From positions 1-54,940 of the forward strand of contig JAFGDF010000241.1 in the NCBI GenBank assembly GCA_016932235.1: DNA of 54,940 bases, given 5' to 3'. The notes under the pieces were generated by a model that ran no database searches, was not told the DNA's origin, and saw only the letters and a program-made list of their open reading frames with translations. The position numbers and the translations under genes were made by a program. Shown here one piece after another: positions 1-7,619 of the stretch. The DNA comes from Deltaproteobacteria bacterium (GTDB taxonomy: Bacteria > Desulfobacterota > DSM-4660 > Desulfatiglandales > HGW-15). The stretch's first letter is position 1, and every line of letters starts with the position of its first letter.

Positions 1-1560
1 AAGGGCTTTTGTGTAACATTTGTCCCTGAATGGGATAAGGCCGTTGAGAAAGCTGGGGGGTGAAGGAAGGTGCTTGATGTAATTTCTGGTTCCTATGGCG
101 GACAGCAGTATTGTGGAAAATGATACGGCCGTGATTAATGATGCCCCCAGGCAGAACCAGATGGTTATGCACAGGCTTCTTAAAAAAAGCCCTATTTCCG
201 ATGTCAATAAAAATATAGGGGCAAATGCCAGCACCGTTGTCAGGGTGGAGCTCAGGAGCGGATATATAACCCTGGAGGTACCCTCGATTGCGGCGTCTTT
301 TTCGCTATAGTTTTCATAAAAATTGAGCTTGTAGGCATTTTCAGTAACTACGATCCCGTTGTCCACCATAAGACCCAGAGAGATGATAAATCCGGCAATT
401 GAGATCTGTTGCAGGCCAAAGTCCGTCAGCGACAGGCAGACCGTGGCCATAAGCAGGGCCGTCGGAAGCATCAGGGAAACAATAAAACCCGAGCGATAGC
501 CTATGGCAAACAGGAGGACCACCATCAGAATAACCATGCCCTGAACCAGATTTGTTATGAGGGTTGAAAGATTATACCGTACGCTCTCCTCCACGTTAAA
601 AAGGAATTTGACGCTTATGCCTTTAGGCAGAACTTCCTGAAAGGTCCTGAGTGATTCCTCAATCTGTTTCTTGACCAAAAGGACGTTGGCCTTGTCTATG
701 AATTTAATAGTGATAAGTGTCGCGGGGGATCCGTTAACCCGGTACATGATCGGATCGGGTTTAAGCTGCCTCTTAATGAGTGATACATCCCTGAGCATTA
801 TGCTGTTCCCTGCCGAGGTTGGAAGGATTGTTTCCTCGACGTCCGAGACGGAATCATAGGAATTCCCCGGAGGCAAAATCGACAATGTCTTGTCTCCGAA
901 AGTCATTGTACCTGTGGGTAAAAACCTGTTTTCCGATTGAATAGCCGATACGATCTGATTGATCGTAATACCGTACTTGTTGATCTTACCCAGATCCAGG
1001 ATAACGTGCACCTCTTCATCGGGTTTCAATATCTCGACCTGGTCCAGTGTATCGATTTCATCCATCAGTTTGTTTTTCAGGGCATCGGCGATCTGATTTC
1101 GCTCTTTTTCGCCTGCGGTCTCGGAAACTATCGCCAGGACGAACGATATGAGAAGGTCTGTGGGGTTCTGCTTTTTTAATGTCACCTGAAGATCATCCGG
1201 AAGGTCTGGTCTGATCTTGTTTATCTTTGAGCTGACATCCAGGTATTCGTCATTGATGTCAACACCGTAGCGATACTTTATCATGATCGAGGCAAATCCG
1301 TTGCCTATATGTGTATCAAAGTCTTCCAGGTTTTTAATATCCTGAAATTCCTCTTCAACCTCATATATAACCCGCTGTTCAATCTCCAGCGCGGAGGCCC
1401 CGGGCAGGACCAGGTTTAAGACCAGGGTCGGGACTTCAATAACAGGCAATGAGCTGATTTTAAGCTTAGGGATAGAAACGAGCCCGACTAAGAGCACAAT
1501 CGCGACAAAGAGCATGGAAAAGAGCCTTTGTTCGACAATAAACGTGATCAATTTTTTCAT
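1..1560 (-). CDS. RND-family efflux transporter permease, N-terminal 520 residues (partial)
   Basis: Inner-membrane pump of the resistance-nodulation-division (AcrB/HAE1-like) superfamily, which exports small molecules by proton motive force with a periplasmic adaptor and an outer-membrane channel. The frame is open from the ATG at 1560 to the window edge, so only the N-terminal half is visible. A first membrane helix covers about residues 8-30 and is followed by a periplasmic porter domain. Helices resume near residue 340, with GLMVDNGIVVTEN around residue 397-409. This is the helix-4 proton-relay motif; Asp400 is present but the second acidic residue is Asn401. AGGATT precedes the ATG. It lies 63 bp downstream of the adaptor gene in a tetR-adaptor-RND operon. 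The substrate cannot be inferred. Confidence 0.93.
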   Translation of the reverse strand, partial: MKKLITFIVEQRLFSMLFVAIVLLVGLVSIPKLKISSLPVIEVPTLVLNLVLPGASALEIEQRVIYEVEEEFQDIKNLEDFDTHIGNGFASIMIKYRYGVDINDEYLDVSSKINKIRPDLPDDLQVTLKKQNPTDLLISFVLAIVSETAGEKERNQIADALKNKLMDEIDTLDQVEILKPDEEVHVILDLGKINKYGITINQIVSAIQSENRFLPTGTMTFGDKTLSILPPGNSYDSVSDVEETILPTSAGNSIMLRDVSLIKRQLKPDPIMYRVNGSPATLITIKFIDKANVLLVKKQIEESLRTFQEVLPKGISVKFLFNVEESVRYNLSTLITNLVQGMVILMVVLLFAIGYRSGFIVSLMLPTALLMATVCLSLTDFGLQQISIAGFIISLGLMVDNGIVVTENAYKLNFYENYSEKDAAIEGTSRVIYPLLSSTLTTVLAFAPIFLLTSEIGLFLRSLCITIWFCLGASLITAVSFSTILLSAIGTRNYIKHLPSPPSFLNGLIPFRDKCYTKAL

Positions 1561-1623
1561 GTGCTAATCCTCGAACCTGTGAAAGAGATGCCCCCATTTT
1601 GTCATGGCAAGAAGAAGCGATTC

Positions 1624-2790
1624 CTATTGAACCACTATGATTGGATTTTTGTCCTCCAGTTTCTGATTTCCGTGAACGATGACCATTTGACCAAGATCCA
1701 GGTCATTTTCTAATGCCGCATCGTTTCTGAAAATTGAATTCACGCTGACTGATTTTTTAATGGCGTATTTAAGGTCGTGTGACGCAAGAAAAAGATAACC
1801 TTCCATGCCTTTAAGGTTTAACAGGGAAGCTAACGGGACAATGGTATATGCTCTTTCGCTGGTTTGAACTATCTTCACATCAGCTACCATTCCCGGTATC
1901 AACTGATCTTTCGGTCCGGATATTAAGGTTACTTCCACTCCATAAAGACCGTCCGAAGGATTCGCCTGAAGGGCTATCTGGGTTATCTGTCCTTGGAAAA
2001 TCTGCCCGGGAAGGGAGTGAAATGATACTTCCGCGGGAGTGCCCATGCTTACGGAAAATATCTGCTGATCAGTGAGATTTACCTTGATTATCCATGGCTG
2101 CTGGCTGTTTTGAAAACGGTAAACGGGTTCCCCGGGATTTAAGCTAGTAAAGTACTCCAGATGTTTTTTGATTATCTTCCCATTTCCCGGGGCCTTCAAC
2201 GTGCACCTTTCCACTATTAATTTTGCCTGGCTGTAACTTATACGGATCTGTTCCAGTTGGTTCATGGCATCCTCGTAATTCTCCTTATTAATACTGCCCG
2301 CATCATATAATTTTTTCAGCCGGTAAAATTTCCTCTGAGCCTGTTCAAGGGCTATCTCCTGCTGGGCTTGATGACTCAGGGCGTCATCAAGTTCCAGCCG
2401 GGCAATGATCTGATTTTTTTTGACATGGTCTCCTTCATCGACTAATAGTTCCTTTAAACGCCCGTTAATCTTGAAAGATAATTCTTCTACAACGGGGTCC
2501 AAAGTGCCGATTGTTTTTATTATCAGGACCAGCTTCTCCTTTTTAACGGGCGTAATTGTCACATGTACCGGATGGAGATCAACGGCTCCGGACGATTCCG
2601 GTTGCGCATCGGATTTAAAATGAGAAACATCTTCAGTTTCATGGGGTTGTCTTGTATCGGAAGGTTCTCCGGTTTCTTTATTATCTGCTGTGGAGTCAAG
2701 ACTCCCCAGCCATAACCATCCAAAAAGTACTATTACCCAGAGGCCGATAATGCCGGGTCTCGGCTTTCTTTTTACGAATATATGCTGCAT
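1624..2790 (-). CDS. RND efflux periplasmic adaptor (membrane fusion protein, HlyD/AcrA type)
   Basis: This 388-residue adaptor links the RND permease to an outer-membrane channel. A single N-terminal membrane segment (about residues 13-29) anchors it. An acidic low-complexity linker (about 30-65) comes next. The first lipoyl half has the typical EGDHVKKNQIIARL stretch near residue 118-131. Then follow an alpha-helical hairpin rich in Gln, Glu and Lys (about 137-195), the second lipoyl half and beta-barrel domains. GGGAGA lies upstream of the ATG. No outer-membrane factor gene is visible next to it; it may lie beyond the left edge. Family assignment is firm, substrate unknown. Confidence 0.93.
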   Translation of the reverse strand: MQHIFVKRKPRPGIIGLWVIVLFGWLWLGSLDSTADNKETGEPSDTRQPHETEDVSHFKSDAQPESSGAVDLHPVHVTITPVKKEKLVLIIKTIGTLDPVVEELSFKINGRLKELLVDEGDHVKKNQIIARLELDDALSHQAQQEIALEQAQRKFYRLKKLYDAGSINKENYEDAMNQLEQIRISYSQAKLIVERCTLKAPGNGKIIKKHLEYFTSLNPGEPVYRFQNSQQPWIIKVNLTDQQIFSVSMGTPAEVSFHSLPGQIFQGQITQIALQANPSDGLYGVEVTLISGPKDQLIPGMVADVKIVQTSERAYTIVPLASLLNLKGMEGYLFLASHDLKYAIKKSVSVNSIFRNDAALENDLDLGQMVIVHGNQKLEDKNPIIVVQ

Positions 2791-2845
2791 CGATCATTCT
2801 CCCTTAATTCACCTGATAAAATATTATGAATATTAACCGAATCTT

Positions 2846-3424
2846 CTAAATGTTTACTCCTGTACTCAAGACCTTTGTCAGCGAATTACCGAATTCTTCC
2901 ATATCCAATCCCACAATTGAACTTATTCCCATTTTCAGAAACAACTGATAAAAACCAAAAAAGGCACAGACACTGATCCAGGCAAGGTTCACCACATCAT
3001 CTTCATTTGTTGTAAACCTGCGTAATTCAGATTCGAGTACGTTGTGAAAATTTATGATATGTTCCTGAAGAATTGCCCTCTCCTCCTTCGGCAGTTTGGG
3101 GAACTCGAGCAGGAGCCATACCAGGCTGTCTGTAACACGGGGGATTTCCTGAACCATCATTTCCGTGAGCTTTATTAAAAATTCATTGAGGTCTTTACAA
3201 TCTTTTACCTTTTCTTTAATCTTGGATGGATCTTTTATGTTGGAATAGATTACCTCCCTCAGTATCTGGGATTTCCCATTTTTAAAGTGATAATATAGGG
3301 CGGCGGTTGTACATCCGACAGCCTTGGAGATCTGTCTATTGGATGTTGCCCTGTAACCGTTCCTGCGGAAAAGGGCACCGGCCTTTTCTATTATTTTATC
3401 TCGTAACTTGTTCTTATTATTCAT
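2846..3424 (-). CDS. TetR/AcrR-family transcriptional regulator
   Basis: This 192-residue protein has a classic TetR DNA-binding domain at residues 5-52, including the helix-turn-helix stretch SNRQISKAVGCTTAALYYHF. The ligand-binding C-terminal part is divergent, as is usual. It is the first gene of the minus-strand efflux operon, 55 bp upstream of the adaptor gene, and is divergent from an MFS exporter gene. A palindrome at 3440-3459 directly upstream overlaps its probable promoter, which suggests autorepression and control of both export systems. No strong Shine-Dalgarno sequence precedes the ATG, so the exact start is slightly uncertain. Confidence 0.92.
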   Translation of the reverse strand: MNNKNKLRDKIIEKAGALFRRNGYRATSNRQISKAVGCTTAALYYHFKNGKSQILREVIYSNIKDPSKIKEKVKDCKDLNEFLIKLTEMMVQEIPRVTDSLVWLLLEFPKLPKEERAILQEHIINFHNVLESELRRFTTNEDDVVNLAWISVCAFFGFYQLFLKMGISSIVGLDMEEFGNSLTKVLSTGVNI

Positions 3425-3439
3425 TTTATTAATTTACAA

Positions 3440-3486
3440 CTTACTGATCGATTAGTAAGACTAGAGCTGTTTAAAATATTTGTCAA
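3440..3486 (-). promoter_or_regulatory. Promoter and TetR-type operator in the tetR/MFS intergenic region
   Basis: On the minus strand TTGACA (3486-3481) and TAGTCT (3463-3458) are separated by 17 bp and point at tetR. CTTACTGATCGATTAGTAAG at 3440-3459 is an inverted repeat with a single mismatched pair and touches the -10 box. Its position and symmetry fit a TetR dimer site. That TetR binds it is inferred. Confidence 0.65.
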
Positions 3487-3583
3487 GCCTGCTTTATGGA
3501 CTTATATAGATAAATATTAGATAGGGATTGATGAGATTTAGGATAATTTCAAAAAAGGAATGACGCTTTAGCGCAGGTGATAC

Positions 3584-4987
3584 ATGAACAAAGAAAGATC
3601 CAGCGGAACTTTTTACTATATGAATTCGAACACGAAAGCAATAGTCAGCTTTACTTTGTCGTTCACGGTCTTTTTTATATCTTTTATGATCCAGGCCCTC
3701 AATGTGGCACTTCCGACAATAGGCCGTGAATTCGGCGCCAATGCCGAACTTTTAGGCTGGATCGTCACTGCTTATATATTGGCTGTAGTTGCCTTCTCGA
3801 TACCGTTTGGAAGAATCGCCGATATTGTAGGTCTAAGGAAGATCATAATTATCGGAACGATTAGTTATACTGTGAGTTCTGCTGCAGCCATTTTTTCATA
3901 TTCATCACTCATGCTGATCTGCTGTCGCGCGATCCAGGGAATAAGCGCGGCCATGATTCTGGTAAATGTTATAGCGCTTATAACAGTTATCTTCCCGGCT
4001 GAAGAAAGAGGCCAGGCCATTGGGATAAACATAACAGGGATTTATTTAGGATCTACAGTGGGCCCGTTTCTAGGAGGTCTATTGACGGGATATTTTGGCT
4101 GGAAAAGCATATTCCTGATAAATATCCCTATCAATATTCTGGTGATAGTGTTTTTGGGCTGGAAGGTGAAGGGTGAATGGTGTGAATCCAAGGGCCAGAG
4201 GATGGATTATTGCGGATGGATAATATACGGATCAGCCATGATTATCTGGATGTACGGTTTCTCCCTGCTTCCCGGAATCAAGGGAGTGATATTGATTTTA
4301 ATAGGTATCATGGGATTATGGTTGTTTATTAAATGGGAAAGAAGAACTGAAAGTCCGATGTTTAATATCAATATCTTCCGAAAAAACAGGACCTTTATCT
4401 TTTCAAACCTTGCTGTTTTGATTAACTATAGCGCGGTTTTTGCGGTAGCGTTCCTTCTCAGTCTCTACCTTCAATATATTAAAGGATTAACTCCTGAAAA
4501 GGCAGGTATCATAATGATTGCTCATCCGGTGGTACAGGCAATACTTTCACCTTTGACGGGTAGATTATCCGACAAGATAGAGCCACGCATCGTGGCATCA
4601 CTAGGGATGGCCATAACATGTATAGGACTTTCTGCTTTTATTTTCCTCACTGATGATACTTCTTTGTCCCAGATAGTAATTGCTCTAGTCATAATAGGAA
4701 TCGGTTTTGCCTTCTTCTTATCAGCTAATACCAATGCCCTCATGAGTTCCGTTGCTCCCGAATATTATGGGGTTGCATCGGCAACGATGGGCACCATGAT
4801 ATCAATCGGTCAAATGGTGAGCATGGGGATCACTATGGTGATCACAGCAATAATCATCGGGGGAGTGACCATTACTCCTCAGCAGTATCCGGCCTTCTTG
4901 ACCAGCGCCAGAATCGGTTTCGGTGTCTTTACATTGCTCTGCTTTGTCGGGATTTTCATATCGTTTTTCAGGGGCAGGAGAAGGTAA
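3584..4987 (+). CDS. MFS transporter, DHA2 drug:proton antiporter type
   Basis: This 467-residue integral membrane protein has many hydrophobic helices, consistent with the 14-helix DHA2 (EmrB/QacA-like) branch. The loop 2-3 signature GRIADIVGLRK is near residue 85-95, and the antiporter motif GIYLGSTVGPFLGG, rich in Gly with a Pro, is near residue 155-168. AGGTGA precedes the chosen ATG; a second ATG lies 12 codons downstream. It is transcribed divergently from the tetR-RND operon and shares its control region, so it is probably co-regulated as a second exporter. The 3' end abuts a MazF remnant only 8 bp downstream, suggesting a recombination junction. Confidence 0.9.
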   Translation: MNKERSSGTFYYMNSNTKAIVSFTLSFTVFFISFMIQALNVALPTIGREFGANAELLGWIVTAYILAVVAFSIPFGRIADIVGLRKIIIIGTISYTVSSAAAIFSYSSLMLICCRAIQGISAAMILVNVIALITVIFPAEERGQAIGINITGIYLGSTVGPFLGGLLTGYFGWKSIFLINIPINILVIVFLGWKVKGEWCESKGQRMDYCGWIIYGSAMIIWMYGFSLLPGIKGVILILIGIMGLWLFIKWERRTESPMFNINIFRKNRTFIFSNLAVLINYSAVFAVAFLLSLYLQYIKGLTPEKAGIIMIAHPVVQAILSPLTGRLSDKIEPRIVASLGMAITCIGLSAFIFLTDDTSLSQIVIALVIIGIGFAFFLSANTNALMSSVAPEYYGVASATMGTMISIGQMVSMGITMVITAIIIGGVTITPQQYPAFLTSARIGFGVFTLLCFVGIFISFFRGRRR

Positions 4988-4995
4988 TTTGATAA

Positions 4996-5175
4996 ACAAT
5001 AGGTTTTCCTCTCACATTGGAGCTAGAAGAAAAAAAACTTCCAAAGAAATCCTGGGTCAAAATCAGTCAGATTCGCACTCTTTCTGTAAAACGCATTGGG
5101 AAGAAAATCGCAACTGTATCCGATGAAGAGCTTTCTCTAGTTATTGAAGGTTTAAATGAAATAGTCGGCGGTTAA
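4996..5175 (+). pseudogene. MazF/PemK-family toxin, C-terminal remnant
   Basis: An open stretch of about 59 codons without a start codon encodes the typical end of a MazF/PemK endoribonuclease toxin: GFPLTLELEEKKLPKKSWV, then KISQIRTLSVKRIGKK and a final helix with VIEGLNEIVGG. A stop codon (4993-4995) precedes it in frame and the N-terminal half is absent, so it is a truncated relic. The TAA at 5173-5175 sits inside the attC-like element that starts at 5170. The family call is by motif recognition. Confidence 0.75.
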
Positions 5176-5227
5176 CATCTCACTGGCGCGGATGTAAAGG
5201 ACACGCCGCACAGTTCGGGGGTTATAT
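5170..5227 (+). repeat. attC-like inverted-repeat element (copy 1)
   Basis: This 58-bp element begins with GGTTAAC (6 of 7 to the integron inverse core RYYYAAC) and ends with GTTATAT (6 of 7 to the core GTTRRRY). Internal arms ACTG-GCG and CGC-ACAGT plus TGT/ACA can fold into one long imperfect hairpin with an unpaired spacer next to the cores, the layout of attC. It starts on the stop codon of the MazF relic. It is clearly similar to the element at 6629-6687. The attC identity is an inference. Confidence 0.5.
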
Positions 5228-5237
5228 ATAGATTGTA

Positions 5238-5777
5238 ATGAATAATTTAAAGACCAGAAAACAAATCAGATTACCAAATTATGATTATTCTAAAGATGGA
5301 TTTTATTTCATTACGATCTGTTCAAAGGACAGAGAAAATATATTCGGTGATATTCCTGTAGGGGCGGCCGGCTGGCCGCCCGATGATAGGATAGACATAC
5401 AATTAAACGATTTCGGTAGAATCGTAGAGGAAGAATTAAAAAAATCCCAAATCATTCGCGATGAAATCATTATTGACCAATATGCCATTATGCCCAATCA
5501 TATTCATTGCATAATAGGCATCACGGATGGCAACAACGCGGGCGGCCAGCCGGCCGCCCCTACAAAAGGGACATTATCATCATTTGTTAATGGTTTTAAA
5601 TCCGCGGTGACTACACGTATAAATACTTTACGCAATATGCCCGGAGAACCGGTCTGGCAGCGATCGTTCTATGACCATGTAATCCGCAATGAACGATCTT
5701 TAAACGCAATCCGGGAATATATCCTGGCCAATCCGGTGAACTGGGAACTAGACATAGAAAATATATTGAATCTCTAA
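5238..5777 (+). CDS. REP-associated tyrosine transposase (RAYT, Y1-type)
   Basis: This 179-residue protein belongs to the IS200/TnpA-like HUH superfamily, domesticated RAYT branch. The start has the family pattern YDYSKDGFYFITICSKDR (about 15-32). The metal-binding HUH motif lies in MPNHIHCIIGI (about 84-94). The C-terminal part, SFYDHVIRNE and IREYILANP, is typical, with a candidate nucleophilic Tyr in the first segment. These enzymes act on palindromic REP sequences. The gene carries a 25-bp inverted repeat inside its own coding region. No clear Shine-Dalgarno sequence is visible before the ATG. It lies between two attC-like elements, and its TAA starts a further inverted repeat (5775-5817). 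Confidence 0.88.
   Translation: MNNLKTRKQIRLPNYDYSKDGFYFITICSKDRENIFGDIPVGAAGWPPDDRIDIQLNDFGRIVEEELKKSQIIRDEIIIDQYAIMPNHIHCIIGITDGNNAGGQPAAPTKGTLSSFVNGFKSAVTTRINTLRNMPGEPVWQRSFYDHVIRNERSLNAIREYILANPVNWELDIENILNL
5358..5563. repeat. 25-bp perfect inverted repeat inside the RAYT gene
   Basis: Positions 5358-5382 and 5539-5563 are exact reverse complements over 25 bp, each built around GGGCGGCC and GGCCGCCC. They encode the Gly/Ala/Pro-rich segments VGAAGWPPD and AGGQPAAPT. The GC-rich, self-complementary arms look like REP sequences recruited into the coding sequence. Confidence 0.9.
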
Positions 5778-5820
5778 CAAGGGAAACGGGTCACAAATCT
5801 CCTATTAGCTCTTGTTAATT
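5772..5820 (+). repeat. Inverted repeat at the RAYT stop codon (possible third attC-like site or terminator)
   Basis: TAACAAG (5775-5781, containing the RAYT TAA) is repeated inverted as CTTGTTA (5811-5817). The ends read CTCTAAC and GTTAATT, each 6 of 7 to the attC cores, but the interior does not fold as attC-like as the other two copies. It is short (49 bp). A simple hairpin terminator is an alternative; no T-run follows. Confidence 0.3.
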
Positions 5821-6103
5821 AGACGAAGGTCAGAATTTTATTATTACCCAATTTCAAAGGCTACTGATTATAATGGACAGGGAAGTTGGTTACGAAACAA
5901 CGTTTTTGTCATGTATGGAATATCAATGTGGTCGAGATATTTTTTAGAGATCACAGAGTCATTCAAAACTTTTATATGAGAATTATTCTATTTGTTAATT
6001 CGGGTAATAAACGAGAATTATTTCTCAAATATCACAATAAACAAGAATTAATTCTCGCTACTCATATGGATCTGCAAGCCATATAAATAGCCATATAAAT
6101 ATA
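5821..6103. other. AT-rich gap between RAYT and brnT, no gene recognised
   Basis: AT-rich sequence with several copies of an AGAATTATT/AGAATTAATTCT motif near 5980-6056. Short open frames here match nothing I recognise. It may be decayed cassette or transposon sequence. Confidence 0.4.
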
Positions 6104-6132
6104 TTGACACACATCTTGATCTGTCATATCTT
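6104..6132 (+). promoter_or_regulatory. Promoter of brnT-brnA with possible operator
   Basis: TTGACA (6104-6109) and TATCTT (6127-6132) are 17 bp apart and end only 6 bp before the brnT ATG, giving a very short leader. TGACA (6105-6109) and TGTCA (6122-6126) form inverted arms spanning the spacer, a plausible BrnA autorepression site. Confidence 0.5.
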
Positions 6133-6138
6133 AAGCCA

Positions 6139-6432
6139 ATGGAAAAACGATCTGATTTTGAGTGGGATTCTGCTAAAGATGAATTGAATCAAAAGAAACA
6201 TGGCGTATCTTTTGCCATGGCTCAGCTTGCCTTTCTGGACTCTAATCGTATTATTTTAGAGGATATGGAACCTGGCGATGTTGAGAAACGATTTTATTGC
6301 CTTGGCAGAGTCTCCGAAGGAATCATGACCGTGAGATTTACTTACCGAAATAAAAAAACAAGAATCATTGGTGCCGGATATTGGCGGAAGGGCAAGAAAA
6401 TATATGAAAAAGAAAATAAAATACACAGATGA
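6139..6432 (+). CDS. brnT: BrnT-family toxin (ribonuclease of a type II toxin-antitoxin system)
   Basis: This 97-residue protein has the family opening FEWDSAKDELNQKKHGVSF (about 8-26), a central F-L-D segment, and the C-terminal beta-hairpin with VRFTYRNKKTRIIGAGYWRK and a final basic tail. BrnT toxins are RelE-fold ribonucleases neutralised by BrnA. It overlaps the antitoxin gene by 29 bp, the usual toxin-first order of brnTA. Both are followed at once by an attC-like element, as expected for a cassette-borne toxin-antitoxin module. Confidence 0.9.
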   Translation: MEKRSDFEWDSAKDELNQKKHGVSFAMAQLAFLDSNRIILEDMEPGDVEKRFYCLGRVSEGIMTVRFTYRNKKTRIIGAGYWRKGKKIYEKENKIHR

Positions 6433-6634
6433 ACCTATGGGGAAAGTAAGGGTTGTCTCTGATTTCCTACCTTCACCTGAAGAATTAGCTTTGAAGGATG
6501 AAACCGTGAAGGTTACGATTGCTCTAAGCAAAGCCAGTGTGGATTTTTTTAAAAACGAAGCAAAAAAATACAATACTCAATATCAAAAAATGATTCGCAG
6601 GCTGCTGGATGAATACACATCCCGCAATCCATAA
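6404..6634 (+). CDS. brnA: BrnA-family antitoxin (ribbon-helix-helix)
   Basis: The protein has 76 residues from the ATG at 6404; an in-frame ATG 36 bp upstream is less likely because it lies deeper in brnT. The N-terminal half is acidic and probably binds the toxin. The C-terminal half, VKVTIALSKASVDFFKNEA followed by YQKMIRRLLDEY, has the strand-helix-helix pattern of CopG/BrnA DNA-binding antitoxins. It should bind BrnT and repress the operon. The TAA at 6632-6634 is embedded in the attC-like repeat. Confidence 0.85.
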   Translation: MKKKIKYTDEPMGKVRVVSDFLPSPEELALKDETVKVTIALSKASVDFFKNEAKKYNTQYQKMIRRLLDEYTSRNP

Positions 6635-6687
6635 CCTGTCACTGGTTCGGACTTAAAAAGACCCGCCCCACAGCTCAATCGTTACCT
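6629..6687 (+). repeat. attC-like inverted-repeat element (copy 2)
   Basis: This 59-bp element runs from CCATAAC (inverse-core-like, 5 of 7) to GTTACCT (core-like, 5 of 7). Within it, CACTGG, TTCGGAC, GACCCG and CCACAGCTC can pair as an imperfect hairpin. Over 6633-6676 it aligns with 5174-5216 at roughly three quarters identity, and both begin at the same phase on the stop codon of a toxin-antitoxin gene. Confidence 0.5.
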
Positions 6688-6772
6688 CAATGTTTCGATT
6701 TAGCTGCTACAATTCCACTCCTAAAATATTCCGAAAGTAATTGTGATTACCGAATATAATCTTTTACCCCGA

Positions 6773-7351
6773 TCAAACCTGTGAGAGAATGGTTTTTAAT
6801 ATACGAGGTTCTCTTCTGGGTGTTGCCGGGATTCGTCTGGGATGACCCAGGATCAGGGGGGCCACGATCTCATGGTTATCAGGCAGCCCGATGATCCTCC
6901 TGAGGTCAGGGTCTTGAATATTCTGTCCCAGACCGATCCAGCAGGTCCCCAATCCCCTGGCCGCCGCAGAGAACATGAAGTAGCAGGCCGCGAGACTGCA
7001 GTCTTCAATGCGCCTGAAAGAGGATTTGATGCCCGCGATAAATACCAGGCATGGGGCGTTATAATACACATTAAATTCCTCATCTTTCAGGGATGAGATC
7101 AGCCCCTTCCTGGGGGAGTCGGATTCCTCCATGATTTGTTCAAGGGTGTTCTTTTTGCTCTCATCGGAAAGTCTTCGTATTAGATCCCTTTCCATGATTA
7201 CAATAAACCGCCAGGTCTGCCCGTTCATGGAACTCGGGGCAAGGCAACTCTCGCGGATTATTTCATGAACAACCTCCAGCGAGACGTCCCTGTCCTCAAA
7301 GTCCCTGATCGAACGTCTCTTCTTCAATAAATCAAAATAATCAGACATCAT
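6773..7351 (-). CDS. Nitroreductase-family flavoprotein
   Basis: This 192-residue FMN-dependent oxidoreductase has the N-terminal motif KKRRSIRDFEDRDVSLE (FMN phosphate contact), APSSMNGQTWRFIV (about 40-53), and the C-terminal region with GLGTCWIG and LILGHP. Such enzymes reduce nitro groups, quinones or flavins with NAD(P)H; the substrate is unknown. I chose the ATG at 7351 (ATGATGTCT) because GGAGGAG lies 4 bp upstream; an in-frame ATG at 7372 has no such site. It is divergent from the LeuC-like gene. Confidence 0.9.
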   Translation of the reverse strand: MMSDYFDLLKKRRSIRDFEDRDVSLEVVHEIIRESCLAPSSMNGQTWRFIVIMERDLIRRLSDESKKNTLEQIMEESDSPRKGLISSLKDEEFNVYYNAPCLVFIAGIKSSFRRIEDCSLAACYFMFSAAARGLGTCWIGLGQNIQDPDLRRIIGLPDNHEIVAPLILGHPRRIPATPRREPRILKTILSQV

Positions 7352-7619
7352 AATCTCCTCCGGATATTTCAAGAATCATTTGATCATAAAATCTAGCAAT
7401 TAAGGGAAATAGAGTCAAATGCATTCACTTTTTGATGTCTGAAACAGGGGGCTATATGTTATATAAACAGCAAGAAAATTGCGGGTATTGTTGTATCCTG
7501 AAGGGAGCTTCCCCGGGGCCGTAACCTGCCGGAGACAGAAGTTCGCCGCAGTTTTCCAATCGGGCATCAGTGTATTGAGATGTGAATTACACATATGGCT
7601 CAACAACAGGAGGGCGATT

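Noticed and set aside
4988..5175. MFS gene continuing into the MazF-like sequence as a fusion
   Set aside because: The MFS stop codon and an additional in-frame TAA at 4993-4995 precede the MazF-like stretch, so it is a separate relic.
5886..6086. 66-codon frame upstream of brnT
   Set aside because: AT-rich, repeat-like sequence, no ribosome-binding site and no recognisable motif.
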